Origin: Pseudomonas xionganensis
GTDB taxonomy: Bacteria > Pseudomonadota > Gammaproteobacteria > Pseudomonadales > Pseudomonadaceae
Assembly (NCBI RefSeq): GCF_009763245.1
Contig: NZ_WKJZ01000003.1
Coordinates: 310,001-374,000 of the forward strand
Reading direction: 5' to 3'
Length of the DNA: 64,000 nt
The notes beneath the pieces were generated by a model. That model worked only from the letters and a program-made list of their open reading frames with translations. It did not search any database and was not told where the DNA came from. Shown in pieces: positions 33,038 through 44,353 of the stretch; position 1 is the first letter of the stretch; every line of letters starts with the position of its first letter. A program made the translations under genes and the position numbers.

Positions 33038-34027
33038 TCAGGGCAGCGCAGGCGGATTAAACGCGCCGCTGCCGAGAATGCCCTGGGCCATCCACAGCAG
33101 CACCGCGGCATAGAACAGCCGGGGCAGCCACAGCGCCAACTGTTCACGAAAGCTGTCCAGACGCGCGGTTTCGCTGGCAGCGTAGCGCTGCAGGCTGGCG
33201 GGCAGGCTGCCGCTGGCCTCCCCCGTACCGATCAGGCTCAGGGCCACGGCCCTGCCGGGAAATTGCAGCGGGGCCAGGGCCTGAGCCAGCGACTGGCCGG
33301 TCTCGATACGTTGCGCCAGGCTCTCCAGCTGCAGGCGCACGGGCCGGCTGCGCAGAGTGGCACAGGCCCTGGGCAGGGCATCGAGCATGGGTAGACCGGC
33401 CTCCAGCAGCAGCCCCAGGGTGGCAAAGAAATCCCGCAGATTGCTGCGCAGGTAGAAGTCCCCGAGCAGCGGCAAGCGCGCCAACACGGCGCCAAGCAAC
33501 GCCCCCTGGCCCTCGGGATCGCGCTCGTTGCGCTGCCATAACCAACGCCCCAGCCCATAGATCAGGGCCAGAGCGAATAGCGGCTGCAGGCAGTGCCACA
33601 GGTAGCCGGCAGGCGTCAGCTGACCGCCCACCAGCGCCGGCAACGGCTGGATAAACAGCGCCAGCACCAGCACCGCCAGGGGCATCAGCAGCCGCGACTT
33701 GAGGGCCGCCCGCTGCCGGGCCTGCTGCTCGTAGCGCTGGGTCAGACGCTGCAGCAGGGTGGCCAGACAACCACTGGCCTGGGCCGCGCGGATCAGGCTG
33801 GCATCCAGCGGGCTCAACAGCCCGCAGAGCTGCCCGGCACTGGCCAGCTCCCGCCCCTGCTCCAGCTGCCGCCGCCAGTGCGCCATGGCAGGCGCCAGGG
33901 CAGCCGGTAGCTGCACCGTGGCCAGGGCCTGCAACAGCGGCAAACCGGCCCGTTCCATGGCCGCCAGCTGGCTGAACAACTGGGCACGGTTGGCCGCACT
34001 GGGGTTGGCTACAGGTACACGGGGCAT
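33038..34027 (-). CDS. Orphan GspF/PilC-family inner-membrane protein
   Basis: A 329-residue protein with two T2SSF domains (about 10-120 and 195-310), each a helical bundle, and TM segments at about 113-137, 140-165 and 298-320. Motifs LAAMERAGLPLLQAL and FFATLGLLLEAGLPMLDAL are the repeated domain cores. Such proteins are the platform of type II secretion and type IV pilus machines, but no ATPase, pseudopilin or secretin gene is nearby. Start choice: ATG 34027 or GTG 34033, without a clear ribosome-binding site. It may be a degenerate or accessory pilus component. It converges with rlmG, only 4 bp apart. Confidence 0.82.
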   Translation of the reverse strand: MPRVPVANPSAANRAQLFSQLAAMERAGLPLLQALATVQLPAALAPAMAHWRRQLEQGRELASAGQLCGLLSPLDASLIRAAQASGCLATLLQRLTQRYEQQARQRAALKSRLLMPLAVLVLALFIQPLPALVGGQLTPAGYLWHCLQPLFALALIYGLGRWLWQRNERDPEGQGALLGAVLARLPLLGDFYLRSNLRDFFATLGLLLEAGLPMLDALPRACATLRSRPVRLQLESLAQRIETGQSLAQALAPLQFPGRAVALSLIGTGEASGSLPASLQRYAASETARLDSFREQLALWLPRLFYAAVLLWMAQGILGSGAFNPPALP

Positions 34028-34072
34028 AGGCACGCTCGGACAAGGCAGGACCTCAGACTGCCATAGATCGGC

Positions 34073-34816
34073 TCAAGGCGGCAGCGGCGCCTCGGCAAAC
34101 CAGCGGCGAAAAATCGCCTCGAAGCTGCCGTCCTTGCGCATGCCCTGCAGCGCCTGCTGCCAGCGCACTACCCGCGCGCTGTCGGTGTGCGGGGAGAAGG
34201 CGATGTAGTAGCTCGATTGCATAAAGGGCAGATGCGCCTGCACCGCGTCGGCGTCGAGCCCGCCGGCGCTCAGTTCGTCGGCCAGGGTCAGGTCCTCGGT
34301 GGCGATCAGCTGCACCCGGCCATGCTTGAGCATGGTCACCATCTGCTTCGACCCGCTGACAGCATAAAGATTGTCCAGCCCCATGGCCTTCAGGGTCTCG
34401 AAGCTGTACCACTGCTTGGGCACGGCCAGCGGTCCGCTGGCGGCCACCTGCGCCAGGCTGTCGAAGCGCAGCCCACGGGATTTCAGGGAATAGAAACTGG
34501 TGGTGCCCTGCAGGATCGGCCCCACCCACTGAAAGCGCGCCTCGCGCTCGGCCGTGCGCACCGTGGCAAACAACGCCGTATCCGCCTGATGCTGGGCCAG
34601 GTGATAGGCGCGGGTCCAGGGCAGCAGCTCAATACTGGCCTTGTCCCCGGTGCGCGCGATCAGGGCCCGCACCACCTCCACGGCAAAGCCATCAAGCTCG
34701 CCGTCACGGCTGAAGCTGGTGGGCGGTGCCTCCTCGGTCAGCAGCTGTAACTCGGCCGCCTGCGCAGCACCCGCACTCAGCAGCAACACCAGACCAAGTA
34801 AATAACGACGCAGCAT
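34073..34816 (-). CDS. Orphan SBP_bac_3-type periplasmic binding protein A
   Basis: A 247-residue type II periplasmic binding protein with a clear signal peptide (LLGLVLLLSAGAAQA/AEL). It has the SBP_bac_3 fold pattern: LLTEEAPPTSF, DGFAVEVVRALIARTG, LPWTRAYHLAQ, TVRTAEREARFQWVGPI and LAVPKQWYS. It is paralogous to the neighbouring gene. ATG 34816 has a GGAGG site. No permease or ATPase gene is near. It is the last of three binding-protein genes in a row. Ligand unknown; amino acids or small peptides are usual. Confidence 0.85.
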   Translation of the reverse strand: MLRRYLLGLVLLLSAGAAQAAELQLLTEEAPPTSFSRDGELDGFAVEVVRALIARTGDKASIELLPWTRAYHLAQHQADTALFATVRTAEREARFQWVGPILQGTTSFYSLKSRGLRFDSLAQVAASGPLAVPKQWYSFETLKAMGLDNLYAVSGSKQMVTMLKHGRVQLIATEDLTLADELSAGGLDADAVQAHLPFMQSSYYIAFSPHTDSARVVRWQQALQGMRKDGSFEAIFRRWFAEAPLPP

Positions 34817-34839
34817 GATGGGCCTCCACTGCGCCAAGC

Positions 34840-35634
34840 CTAGCAGGCCGCCGCGCAGCCGCCCGGCGGCAGGTCGATGATCTCCGACAACTCGGCCTCG
34901 CCCGCCTGGGGGAACCAGCGCCGATGAATGCGCGCCAGCTCGCCGTTGCGCCGCAAATTGTCCAGCGCCTGCTGCCAGCGCCGCACCAGCGCGGGATCGG
35001 TGCCCAGGGAAAAAGCGATATAGGTCTTGTGATCCATCAGGGTGTAATGCAGCTGCAACTGCTCGCGGCGCATGTCCTGGGTGGCCAGCAGGGCATCCAG
35101 GGTCAGGCTGTTGGCCAGCAGCAGCGCTACCCGGCGGTGCTTGAACATTCGCATCATGTGTTCCGGGGTGGGCACCGCATAGAGGGTATTGAGCCCCATT
35201 TCGCTGAGCAGCTCATGGGAATACCACTGCTTGGGCACCGCCAGGGTGCCCAGGCGCGCCACGTCCTCCAGGTTGCGCACCTGCAGACCGTCCGTCTTGC
35301 GGCTATAGAAGCTGGTATGACCGGCGGCGATGGGGCCGACCCAGTGAAACCTGGCCTCACGGCGGGGCGTGCGCACCGTGGGGAAAATCCCCACATTGGC
35401 CTCACGCAGGGCCTGCTGATAGGCCCGGGTCCAGGGCACCAGCTCGATCACTGCGGCCTGCTGGGTATCGCGTAGCAGGGTTTCGGCCACTTCCACCGCC
35501 ATGCCGCTGAGCACGCCATTGTCGATAAAACTCAGCGGGCGATAGTCCTCGGTATATAAACGCAGCGGCGCCGCGCTCAATAGCGTGCACCAGCAGAGGC
35601 CGATAACCGCGGTAAGTGCCTGCCTGATGATCAT
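34840..35634 (-). CDS. Orphan SBP_bac_3-type periplasmic binding protein B
   Basis: A 264-residue paralogue of protein A, sharing VPWTRAYQQAL, TVRTPRREARFHWVGPI, TSFYSRKTDGL, LAVPKQWYSHELL and LYAVPTPEHMMRMFKHRRV. A signal peptide ends near LLSAAP. ATG 35634 is preferred over upstream codons as it opens the signal peptide. Its C-terminus carries a Cys (GGCAAAC). The stop lies 23 bp before the start of protein A, consistent with one transcript. Confidence 0.85.
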   Translation of the reverse strand: MIIRQALTAVIGLCWCTLLSAAPLRLYTEDYRPLSFIDNGVLSGMAVEVAETLLRDTQQAAVIELVPWTRAYQQALREANVGIFPTVRTPRREARFHWVGPIAAGHTSFYSRKTDGLQVRNLEDVARLGTLAVPKQWYSHELLSEMGLNTLYAVPTPEHMMRMFKHRRVALLLANSLTLDALLATQDMRREQLQLHYTLMDHKTYIAFSLGTDPALVRRWQQALDNLRRNGELARIHRRWFPQAGEAELSEIIDLPPGGCAAAC

Positions 35635-35686
35635 GCTCTGCCCCCGCTGTCGGTTGGTGGCGTGCAATGCCATAGATTCATTGGCG

Positions 35687-36625
35687 CTATGGCGCTTGTG
35701 GGCCATCGCGCAACGTCTCGTACAGATCGAGCATATTGGCCCGGGTGATCAACCGCGCCGGCAGCAGGGTATGGACCGGCGGCCCGGTCATACCGGCCTG
35801 CATGGCCTGGTGTGCGAGCACCACGGACTGGTAGCCGATAACCCGTGGCTGCTGCACCAGCAGGGCATGCATATCCCCCAGGCGCAGGGCTTCGAGCAGC
35901 ACCTCGTCACCGTCGAAGCCGATATGCACCCGCTGCCCAGCCTTGCGCAGGCGGCGCATGGCCGCCAGGGCTGCCCGCGAGCTGGTGCTATTGGGGGTGA
36001 ACAGGCCATCGAGCTGTTCCAGCTGCTCGCCCAGTGCCTCGACCACCAGCTGGCTGTCATCACCCACATAGCGGTCGACCAGCACCTGCAGACCGCCGGC
36101 CTCGGCGCCCTGGCGAAAACCACGCTCGCGCTCGCTGGTCGAATGCACGTCCTGCTGCAGGCGCAACAACGCCACCTGCCCGCGCCCTTGGAGCAGCAGG
36201 GCCATATGCTCGCCAGCCAGGTAGCCGGCAGCGAAATTGTCGGTGGCCACCAGCCCCAGTGGCGCCTGCTCGCCCAGGCTGCGATCCATATACAGCGTGG
36301 GAATGCCGCCGGCCTGCAACTGCCTGACGCGTGGCGCGATGGCCTCGCCAGCCGGGGCAATGACCAGGGCCTTGCAACCCTGCCCGAGCAGCAGCTCGAT
36401 GACCTGCAACTGCGCGTCGACGCCCCCCTCGCGCAGCGGGCCGCGCAGGTAGAGGCGCACATCCAGCTCGCGGGCAGCCTGCTGGGCACCGATCTCCACC
36501 TGCCGCCAGAAGGCCGTATCGCCTGCCGGCACCACACCCAGGCACTCAGCCGCGTAAACCGGCAGGGCCAGGCAACACAGGGCCAGACCCTTTAGCAGAT
36601 GACAGCACCGTGGTCTGATTGACAT
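35687..36625 (-). CDS. Orphan sugar-type periplasmic binding protein (Peripla_BP_4)
   Basis: A 312-residue type I binding protein like ribose/galactose-binding proteins. It has a signal peptide (LLKGLALCCLALPVYA), then CLGVVPAGDTAFWRQVEIGAQ, CKALVIAPAGEAIAPRVRQL, VATDNFAAGYLAGEHMA and FDGDEVLLEALRLGDMHALLVQQP, the strands that shape the sugar pocket. ATG 36625 follows GGGAG. It is the first gene of the three-gene set, 52 bp upstream of protein B. No sugar transporter genes are near; a signalling role is possible. Confidence 0.85.
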   Translation of the reverse strand: MSIRPRCCHLLKGLALCCLALPVYAAECLGVVPAGDTAFWRQVEIGAQQAARELDVRLYLRGPLREGGVDAQLQVIELLLGQGCKALVIAPAGEAIAPRVRQLQAGGIPTLYMDRSLGEQAPLGLVATDNFAAGYLAGEHMALLLQGRGQVALLRLQQDVHSTSERERGFRQGAEAGGLQVLVDRYVGDDSQLVVEALGEQLEQLDGLFTPNSTSSRAALAAMRRLRKAGQRVHIGFDGDEVLLEALRLGDMHALLVQQPRVIGYQSVVLAHQAMQAGMTGPPVHTLLPARLITRANMLDLYETLRDGPQAP

Positions 36626-36857
36626 CAGAACGCTCCCGGTAAGCAGCCCTGGAAACCGACGCCCACACCCGGCGGACGCCACCAAAAGATCCTCCATCCT
36701 TGTGCGACCCGATACTGTCACTCTAGCATCAGCGACTTAGGCGCACCGGCCAGAACACGACCGGTCATCCGCCAGATTTCCAGCGCACCTGTCCTGCCTT
36801 CACACTTTTTCACAGTCCAGACGACCGCCGGGCTGGCAGCCGCTGCCCAGGCAGGCG

Positions 36858-37619
36858 ATGATCAGCCCTCAACTCCACATGCCGAACGATATGACCGATA
36901 CCACACAGAGCACCCACCCCACGCACAAGCCCAGGCCACTGGTCGATCTGCTGATCAGCCTGCTGATTCCCTCGATGATTCTGATGAAGCTCAGTGGCGA
37001 AGCGAATCTGGGCGCCGATGGCGCACTGCTGCTGGCCCTGGCCTTCCCCTTCAGCTGGGGCGCCTTCGAGCTGATCAAGTACCGCAAGTTCAACTTTATC
37101 GCCCTGCTCGGCCTGATCAGCGTGCTGCTTACCGGCGGCATCGGCCTGCTCAAGCTGGACAACCAGTGGCTGGCGATCAAGGAAGCCACCATCCCCGGCC
37201 TGATCGGCATCGCCGTGCTGGCCTCGACCCGCACCCGCTACCCGCTGATCCGCACCCTGCTGTTCAACAAGAGCGTGCTCAACGTGGACAAGATCCACGC
37301 GCGCCTGGAACAGGGTGGCAACACCCAGCAGTTCGAGGCGCGCCTGCTCAAGGCCACCTACTGGCTGAGCGGCACCTTCTTCTTCTCCTCGGCGATGAAC
37401 TATGTGCTGGCCAAGTGGATCGTCATCAGCCCGGCGGGCAGCGAGGCCTTCAACGCCGAGCTGGGGCGGATGAATCTGCTCAGCTACCCGATGATCGCCA
37501 TCCCCTCGATGATCATGCTGATGGCCATCTTCTATTACCTGTGGCGCACCATCCACGGCCTGACCGGGCTCAAGCTGGAAGAGGTGATGGCGAACGCCGA
37601 GCAGGATTCGGCCTCCTGA
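36858..37619 (+). CDS. VC0807-like polytopic membrane protein
   Basis: A membrane protein of up to 253 residues resembling the VC0807 family. Hydrophobic segments are at about residues 25-45, 55-75, 80-105, 108-125, 175-195 and 215-240. Its start is uncertain: ATG 36858 has AGGCAGG upstream, while ATG 36891 (MTDTTQSTHPTHKPRPLVDLL) begins closer to the first helix. The family has no known function. The gene lies 16 bp upstream of the YqaA-like gene, likely cotranscribed. Confidence 0.75.
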   Translation: MISPQLHMPNDMTDTTQSTHPTHKPRPLVDLLISLLIPSMILMKLSGEANLGADGALLLALAFPFSWGAFELIKYRKFNFIALLGLISVLLTGGIGLLKLDNQWLAIKEATIPGLIGIAVLASTRTRYPLIRTLLFNKSVLNVDKIHARLEQGGNTQQFEARLLKATYWLSGTFFFSSAMNYVLAKWIVISPAGSEAFNAELGRMNLLSYPMIAIPSMIMLMAIFYYLWRTIHGLTGLKLEEVMANAEQDSAS

Positions 37620-37635
37620 TCGCCCGCCGCCACGC

Positions 37636-38082
37636 ATGTTGAGCCTGTCGGCCTACCTGGGGCTGTTTCTCTCGGCCCTGGGCGCGGCGACGCTGCTCCC
37701 CCTGCAGTCGGAAAGCCTGCTGGTGGCCCTGCTGCTCGGCGGGGCCCATCCCGCCTGGGCACTGGTACTGGTGGCCAGCCTGGGCAATGTGCTGGGCTCG
37801 CTGCTCAACTGGTGGCTGGGCCTGTCTATCGAGCACTACCGCGACAAGCGCTGGTTCCCCGTCAGCCCCGAGCGCTTGCAGCAGGCCCAGACCTGGTATG
37901 CCCGCTATGGCCGTTGGTCACTGCTGCTGAGCTGGCTGCCGGTGATCGGTGACCCCCTGACCCTGGTGGCCGGGGTGATGCGCGAACGCCTGTGGGTGTT
38001 TGTGCTGATCGTTAGTCTGGCCAAGACCGGACGCTACCTGGTGCTCACCACCCTGACCCTGCAGCTGCTGCCCAGCCTGTAG
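37636..38082 (+). CDS. yqaA: YqaA-family (DedA/SNARE-associated) membrane protein
   Basis: A 148-residue small DedA-like protein. It opens LSAYLGLFLSALGAATLLPLQSESLLVALL, followed by a Gly-rich helix (ASLGNVLGSLLNWWLG) and WLPVIGDPLTLVAGVMR, the conserved GDPLT loop of YqaA proteins. Two hydrophobic re-entrant regions and a C-terminal TM are visible. DedA-superfamily members include lipid carriers and transporters. It probably forms an operon with the gene at 36858. Confidence 0.88.
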   Translation: MLSLSAYLGLFLSALGAATLLPLQSESLLVALLLGGAHPAWALVLVASLGNVLGSLLNWWLGLSIEHYRDKRWFPVSPERLQQAQTWYARYGRWSLLLSWLPVIGDPLTLVAGVMRERLWVFVLIVSLAKTGRYLVLTTLTLQLLPSL

Positions 38083-38217
38083 CGCTCTCCCCGGCTCGCG
38101 CCAGGATTGGCGAGCATGACGCCCGCGGTTTTATTTGGCGCAGCGCGATACGCGGTGCTGCGCAAGCGGGCGCACTGCCCTAGAATGCGCGGCCGTTTTT
38201 AACCAGCAGTCCGCCCC

Positions 38218-39483
38218 ATGAGCCTTTCCGCCCCCGCCCGCGCCTGTGGTATCGACTTCGGTACCTCCAACTCCACCGTCGGCTGGCTGCGTCCAGACGC
38301 CGAGCCGCTGATTGCCCTGGAAGACGGCAAGATCACCCTGCCTTCGGTGGTGTTCTTCAACAGCGAAGAGCGCCGTCCGGTCTATGGCCGCCAGGCCCTG
38401 CAGGAATACCTGGAAGGCTACGAGGGCCGCCTGATGCGCTCGCTGAAAAGCCTGCTGGGCAGCAAGCTGCTGAAAAGCGAAACCACGGTGCTGGGCAGTG
38501 CCCTGCCGTTCAAGACCCTGCTCGGCTTCTTTATCGGTGAGCTGAAGGCCCGCGCGGAAAGCCTGGCCGACCGCCCCTTCGAGGAAGTGGTGCTGGGGCG
38601 CCCGGTGTTTTTCGTCGATGACGACCCAGTGGCCGATCTGGAGGCGCAGAACACCCTGGTAACGGTGGCGCATACGCTCGGGTTCAAGGAGGTGTCCTTC
38701 CAGTACGAACCGATTGCCGCGGCCTTCGACTACGAGTCCGACATTGAGCGCGAAGAGCTGGTGCTGATCGTCGATATCGGCGGCGGCACCTCGGACTTCT
38801 CCCTGGTGCGCCTGGCCCCGGAGCGCCGCGCCATTGCCGAGCGCCATGAGGATATCCTCGCCACCGGCGGCGTGCATATCGGCGGCACCGACTTCGACAA
38901 GCAGCTGTCCCTGGCCGGGGTGATGCCGCTGTTCGGCTACGGCAGCCGGATGAAAAGCGATGCACCGATGCCCACCAGCACCCACCTCAACCTGGCCACC
39001 TGGCACACCATCAACGCGGTCTATTCGGCGCAGTCCCAGCGCCAGTTGCAGAGCATGCGTTACGACATTGTCGACCCGACCGGCATCGACCGCCTGTTCC
39101 AGCTGATCGAACGCCGCGAAGGCCACTGGCTGGCCATGCAGGTGGAAGACAGCAAGATCGCCCTGAGCGAGCAGGAGACACGGCCCATCGACCTGGACCG
39201 GATCGAGCCGGGGCTGGTGGCCGAACTCAATCGCGGGCTGTTCGAAGGGGCCATCGAGCCATTGCTGGCGCGCATCCGCAGCAGTATTGAGCAGTTGCTG
39301 GCGACTGCCGGACTCAAGCCCGAACAGGTCGATACGCTGTTCTTTACCGGGGGCTCCAGCGGCGTACCGCTGCTGCGCCAGAGCGTGGCGGCCCTGCTGC
39401 CCAACGCCCGCCAGGTGGAAGGCAATACCTTCGGCAGCATCGGCAGCGGCCTGGCCATTGAGGCGTACAAGCGCTACGGCTAA
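38218..39483 (+). CDS. yegD: YegD-like Hsp70-family chaperone
   Basis: A 421-residue protein consisting of an Hsp70-type nucleotide-binding domain without the substrate-binding domain. The phosphate 1 motif GIDFGTSNSTVGW is at about 11-23, phosphate 2 VDIGGGTSDFS at about 184-194, and FTGGSSGVPLLR is the adenosine motif near the C-terminus. This matches YegD in length and order. Substrate unknown. The ATG at 38218 follows a GCCCC leader without a strong ribosome-binding site. The stop is followed by the GTAGGGTGGAT repeat. Confidence 0.9.
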   Translation: MSLSAPARACGIDFGTSNSTVGWLRPDAEPLIALEDGKITLPSVVFFNSEERRPVYGRQALQEYLEGYEGRLMRSLKSLLGSKLLKSETTVLGSALPFKTLLGFFIGELKARAESLADRPFEEVVLGRPVFFVDDDPVADLEAQNTLVTVAHTLGFKEVSFQYEPIAAAFDYESDIEREELVLIVDIGGGTSDFSLVRLAPERRAIAERHEDILATGGVHIGGTDFDKQLSLAGVMPLFGYGSRMKSDAPMPTSTHLNLATWHTINAVYSAQSQRQLQSMRYDIVDPTGIDRLFQLIERREGHWLAMQVEDSKIALSEQETRPIDLDRIEPGLVAELNRGLFEGAIEPLLARIRSSIEQLLATAGLKPEQVDTLFFTGGSSGVPLLRQSVAALLPNARQVEGNTFGSIGSGLAIEAYKRYG

Positions 39484-39487
39484 GGCC

Positions 39488-39561
39488 GTAGGGTGGATGG
39501 CGCTTTATCCATCCACCACTAGCGGCACTATGGTAGATGAGAAAAACGTCATCCACCCTAC
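39488..39561. repeat. GTAGGGTGGAT inverted-repeat element, copy A
   Basis: The element starts GTAGGGTGGATGGCGC and ends CGTCATCCACCCTAC, so the ends are inverted repeats; the inside has CCATCCACCA and TGGTAGATGA. It starts 5 bp after the yegD stop. Copy B lies at 39736-39806. Confidence 0.8.
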
Positions 39562-39591
39562 GCAATGGATCAGCAGCCCTACCGCCAGAAT

Positions 39592-39622
39592 AAAAAACGC
39601 CAGCACGGTGCTGGCGTTTTTT
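39592..39622. terminator. Bidirectional Rho-independent terminator
   Basis: Arms AAAAAACGCCAGCA (39592-39605) and TGCTGGCGTTTTTT (39609-39622) with loop CGG. The A-run and T-run make it functional for both strands. It lies between the convergent yegD and ygiQ genes. Confidence 0.93.
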
Positions 39623-39735
39623 ATGGCTATGTACCAATAGCGTGTTGCATGGTGCGCCCAATCGCTTCTTGGATGCAGTGATCCGGCTGAATACGTTGCT
39701 GGTAACGCTCAAGCATACGGCGCCAGCCCAGACCC

Positions 39736-39806
39736 GTAGGGTGGATGACGCTTTTTCATCCACCATCGGCGTTGCATGGTGGATCGATAGAGCGCGATCC
39801 ACCCTA
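39736..39806. repeat. GTAGGGTGGAT inverted-repeat element, copy B
   Basis: Starts GTAGGGTGGATGACGCTTTT and ends GCGATCCACCCTAC, with inner TCATCCACCAT and ATGGTGGATCGAT. Same family as copy A, in the same orientation, separated from it by the terminator and about 110 bp of non-coding sequence. It ends 5 bp before the ygiQ stop. These two copies plus the terminator account for most of the 328-bp gap between yegD and ygiQ. Confidence 0.8.
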
Positions 39807-39811
39807 CGCGA

Positions 39812-42109
<2,298 letters not shown>

Positions 42110-42308
42110 GGAAGGTGACCAACTGAGACAGGTTTTAACGGCCGCGGAATATAGCACAAATTTTAACCAAACCCGACTGGCGCGCTGGGTTTTGCTTACC
42201 CGCCGCCGCACAAACCTCGCCCAGCATCTGTGATCACAACCCCAGCCATGCCTATACTGCTGGCCATATGGCATCGACCGAATAATCAGAAGTACAGGGG
42301 CGCATGCG

Positions 42309-44219
42309 GTGCAGGGGTTACTGAGCAGAATCATTCTGTTGTTGGGGCTGCTGAGTCATGGCCTGAGCTTGGCGGCGACGCCAGCACTACTGGGCCCGGC
42401 CAGCAGCGGTCAGGCCCTGAACGGTCAGATCGAACTGCTGGAAGACATCGGCGCCCGACTGAGCATCGCCGATATGGCCGACCCCGCCGTGCAGAGCCGC
42501 TTTCAACCCGCCAACGGCCGGGCCAGCGTGGGCCAGAGCCGCAACCCCTGGTGGCTCAAGGTCAGCCTGCAGCGCAGCGCCGATGCACCCTCTGCCTGGT
42601 GGCTGGAGGTCGGCGCCGTCACCCTGCTCGATCTGCAGCTGTATTTTCCCGATGCCCAGGGCAACTGGCAGATGCGCCAGGCCGGCGAGCGGGTCGGTTT
42701 CAATGAGGGGCGCGACCACCCCTACCGCCGCGCGCTGTTCCGTCTGCCCGAACTGGATGAACAGCCGCTGACCTTCTACCTGCGCACCTATGACCCGGCC
42801 GGCAACTCCTTCCCCCTGCGGGTGTGGCAGCTGGAAGACCTGACCCAGACCGCTACCCAGGAAAATCTGGGCCTGGGCCTGGTCTACGGGGTGATCCTGG
42901 CCCTGCTGCTGTACAACCTGTTTATCCTGATTGCCCTGCGCGACAAGGCCTACTTCTGGTACGTGCTGACCACCGGCTTTGCCCTGGTGTTTATCCTCAG
43001 CATGACCGGCCATGGTGCCCAGTACCTCTGGCCCGGCCAGGCCGTGCCGGTGTGGCTGGATCGCATCACCCTGCCCTCGCTCTGGGGCCTGTGCGCCAGC
43101 CGCTTCGCCCAGACCCTGCTGCAAACCCGCCTCCATGTGCGCTGGGCCCACCACCTGCTGAGCATGGCCTGCGGGGTCTATATCCTCGCCATCGCCCTGG
43201 CCTTTCTCGACCAGCGCCATTACTCCGCCTGGCTGATCGCGCTGCTGTCGCTGACCAGCATCCCGGCGGCCCTGGGTGCGGCCCTGATCCGCTGGCGTCA
43301 GGGCTTCTTCCCGGCCCTGCTGTATCTCTACGGTTACGGCCTGGTACTGGGCAGCGTGGCGATTCTGCTGCTGCGCGCCACCGGGGTGCTGCAACCCTCG
43401 GCCCTGAATGCCTATATCTTTCCCGTGGCGGTGGCGGCCGAGTCCATTCTGTTCTCCTTTGCCCTGGCCTACCGCATCCAGATCCTCAAGCAGGAAAAGG
43501 CCGATGCGGTGCTGCAGGCCGACCGTGAGAAAACCGCGCGCCTGGCCATGGTTCAGGCCAGCGCCGATGAACTGCAGCGCGCGGTGACCGAGCGCACCGC
43601 CGAACTGGCAGCAACCAACGAGCGCCTGCAGGAGCGTGAGCTTGAGCTGCAGCATGCGGCCTTCCACGACCCCCTGACCGAGTTGCCCAACCGCCGTTAC
43701 CTGATCGAGCGCTGCGAAGCGGCCCTGGCCCATGCCAAGCGACATAACCAGTCCGTGGCCCTGCTGCTGATCGACCTGGATCACTTCAAACCGATCAACG
43801 ACCGCTTCGGCCACGACGCTGGCGACCTGATGCTGCAGGTCATCGCCCGCCGCCTGCGCGAACATGTGCGCGCCGAAGACAGCGTGGCGCGCCTGGGCGG
43901 TGACGAGTTCGCCGCCCTGATCGGCGGCGCCGATGCCCAGCAGCATGCCCGGGAGATTGCCGAGCGCCTGCTGGCCGAACTGGCGCAGCCGGTTCTCTAC
44001 GGCGCCGAATCCCTGACCGTGACCATCAGCATCGGCGTGGCCCTGTATCCGCAACACGCCAGTAACTTCACCAGCCTGTACAAGGCCGCCGACGAAATGC
44101 TCTACAAGGTCAAGAGTCGTGGCCGCTCGGGCTCGGCGATCTGCGGGGAGGATGGCGAGATGAGCAGCAGCGCACGGCTGCAGGTGGACGTCCTTAACAC
44201 CCCGAGCGGGTTGGGCTGA
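42309..44219 (+). CDS. 7TM-DISM diguanylate cyclase, copy 1
   Basis: 636 residues. A signal-like N-terminus leads into a periplasmic 7TMR-DISMED2 domain (about 35-175, [13 protein letters not shown] and [13 protein letters not shown]), then seven TM helices (about 180-385), a coiled coil ([27 protein letters not shown]) and a GGDEF domain (about 440-610). [14 protein letters not shown] has both the inhibitory RxxD site and an intact active site, so it is an active, product-inhibited cyclase. The start is GTG 42309 with CAGGGGC upstream; no in-frame ATG is suitable. It is followed by a close paralogue. Confidence 0.9.
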   Translation: MQGLLSRIILLLGLLSHGLSLAATPALLGPASSGQALNGQIELLEDIGARLSIADMADPAVQSRFQPANGRASVGQSRNPWWLKVSLQRSADAPSAWWLEVGAVTLLDLQLYFPDAQGNWQMRQAGERVGFNEGRDHPYRRALFRLPELDEQPLTFYLRTYDPAGNSFPLRVWQLEDLTQTATQENLGLGLVYGVILALLLYNLFILIALRDKAYFWYVLTTGFALVFILSMTGHGAQYLWPGQAVPVWLDRITLPSLWGLCASRFAQTLLQTRLHVRWAHHLLSMACGVYILAIALAFLDQRHYSAWLIALLSLTSIPAALGAALIRWRQGFFPALLYLYGYGLVLGSVAILLLRATGVLQPSALNAYIFPVAVAAESILFSFALAYRIQILKQEKADAVLQADREKTARLAMVQASADELQRAVTERTAELAATNERLQERELELQHAAFHDPLTELPNRRYLIERCEAALAHAKRHNQSVALLLIDLDHFKPINDRFGHDAGDLMLQVIARRLREHVRAEDSVARLGGDEFAALIGGADAQQHAREIAERLLAELAQPVLYGAESLTVTISIGVALYPQHASNFTSLYKAADEMLYKVKSRGRSGSAICGEDGEMSSSARLQVDVLNTPSGLG

Positions 44220-44353
44220 AACGACGGACTTCGTACGCTTATCGGCCATTTGACACCGTTTATCGCCACCCGCCCCCGCACTTTCGTGGCGTCGTCAATC
44301 GCTTATCGACCTGAGCCTATACTCGGGCCAAAGCCATTGCCCGGAAACCTGCA

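Noticed and set aside
33038..34027. A type II secretion or pilus gene cluster
   Set aside because: Only the GspF-like gene is present; neighbouring genes are unrelated.
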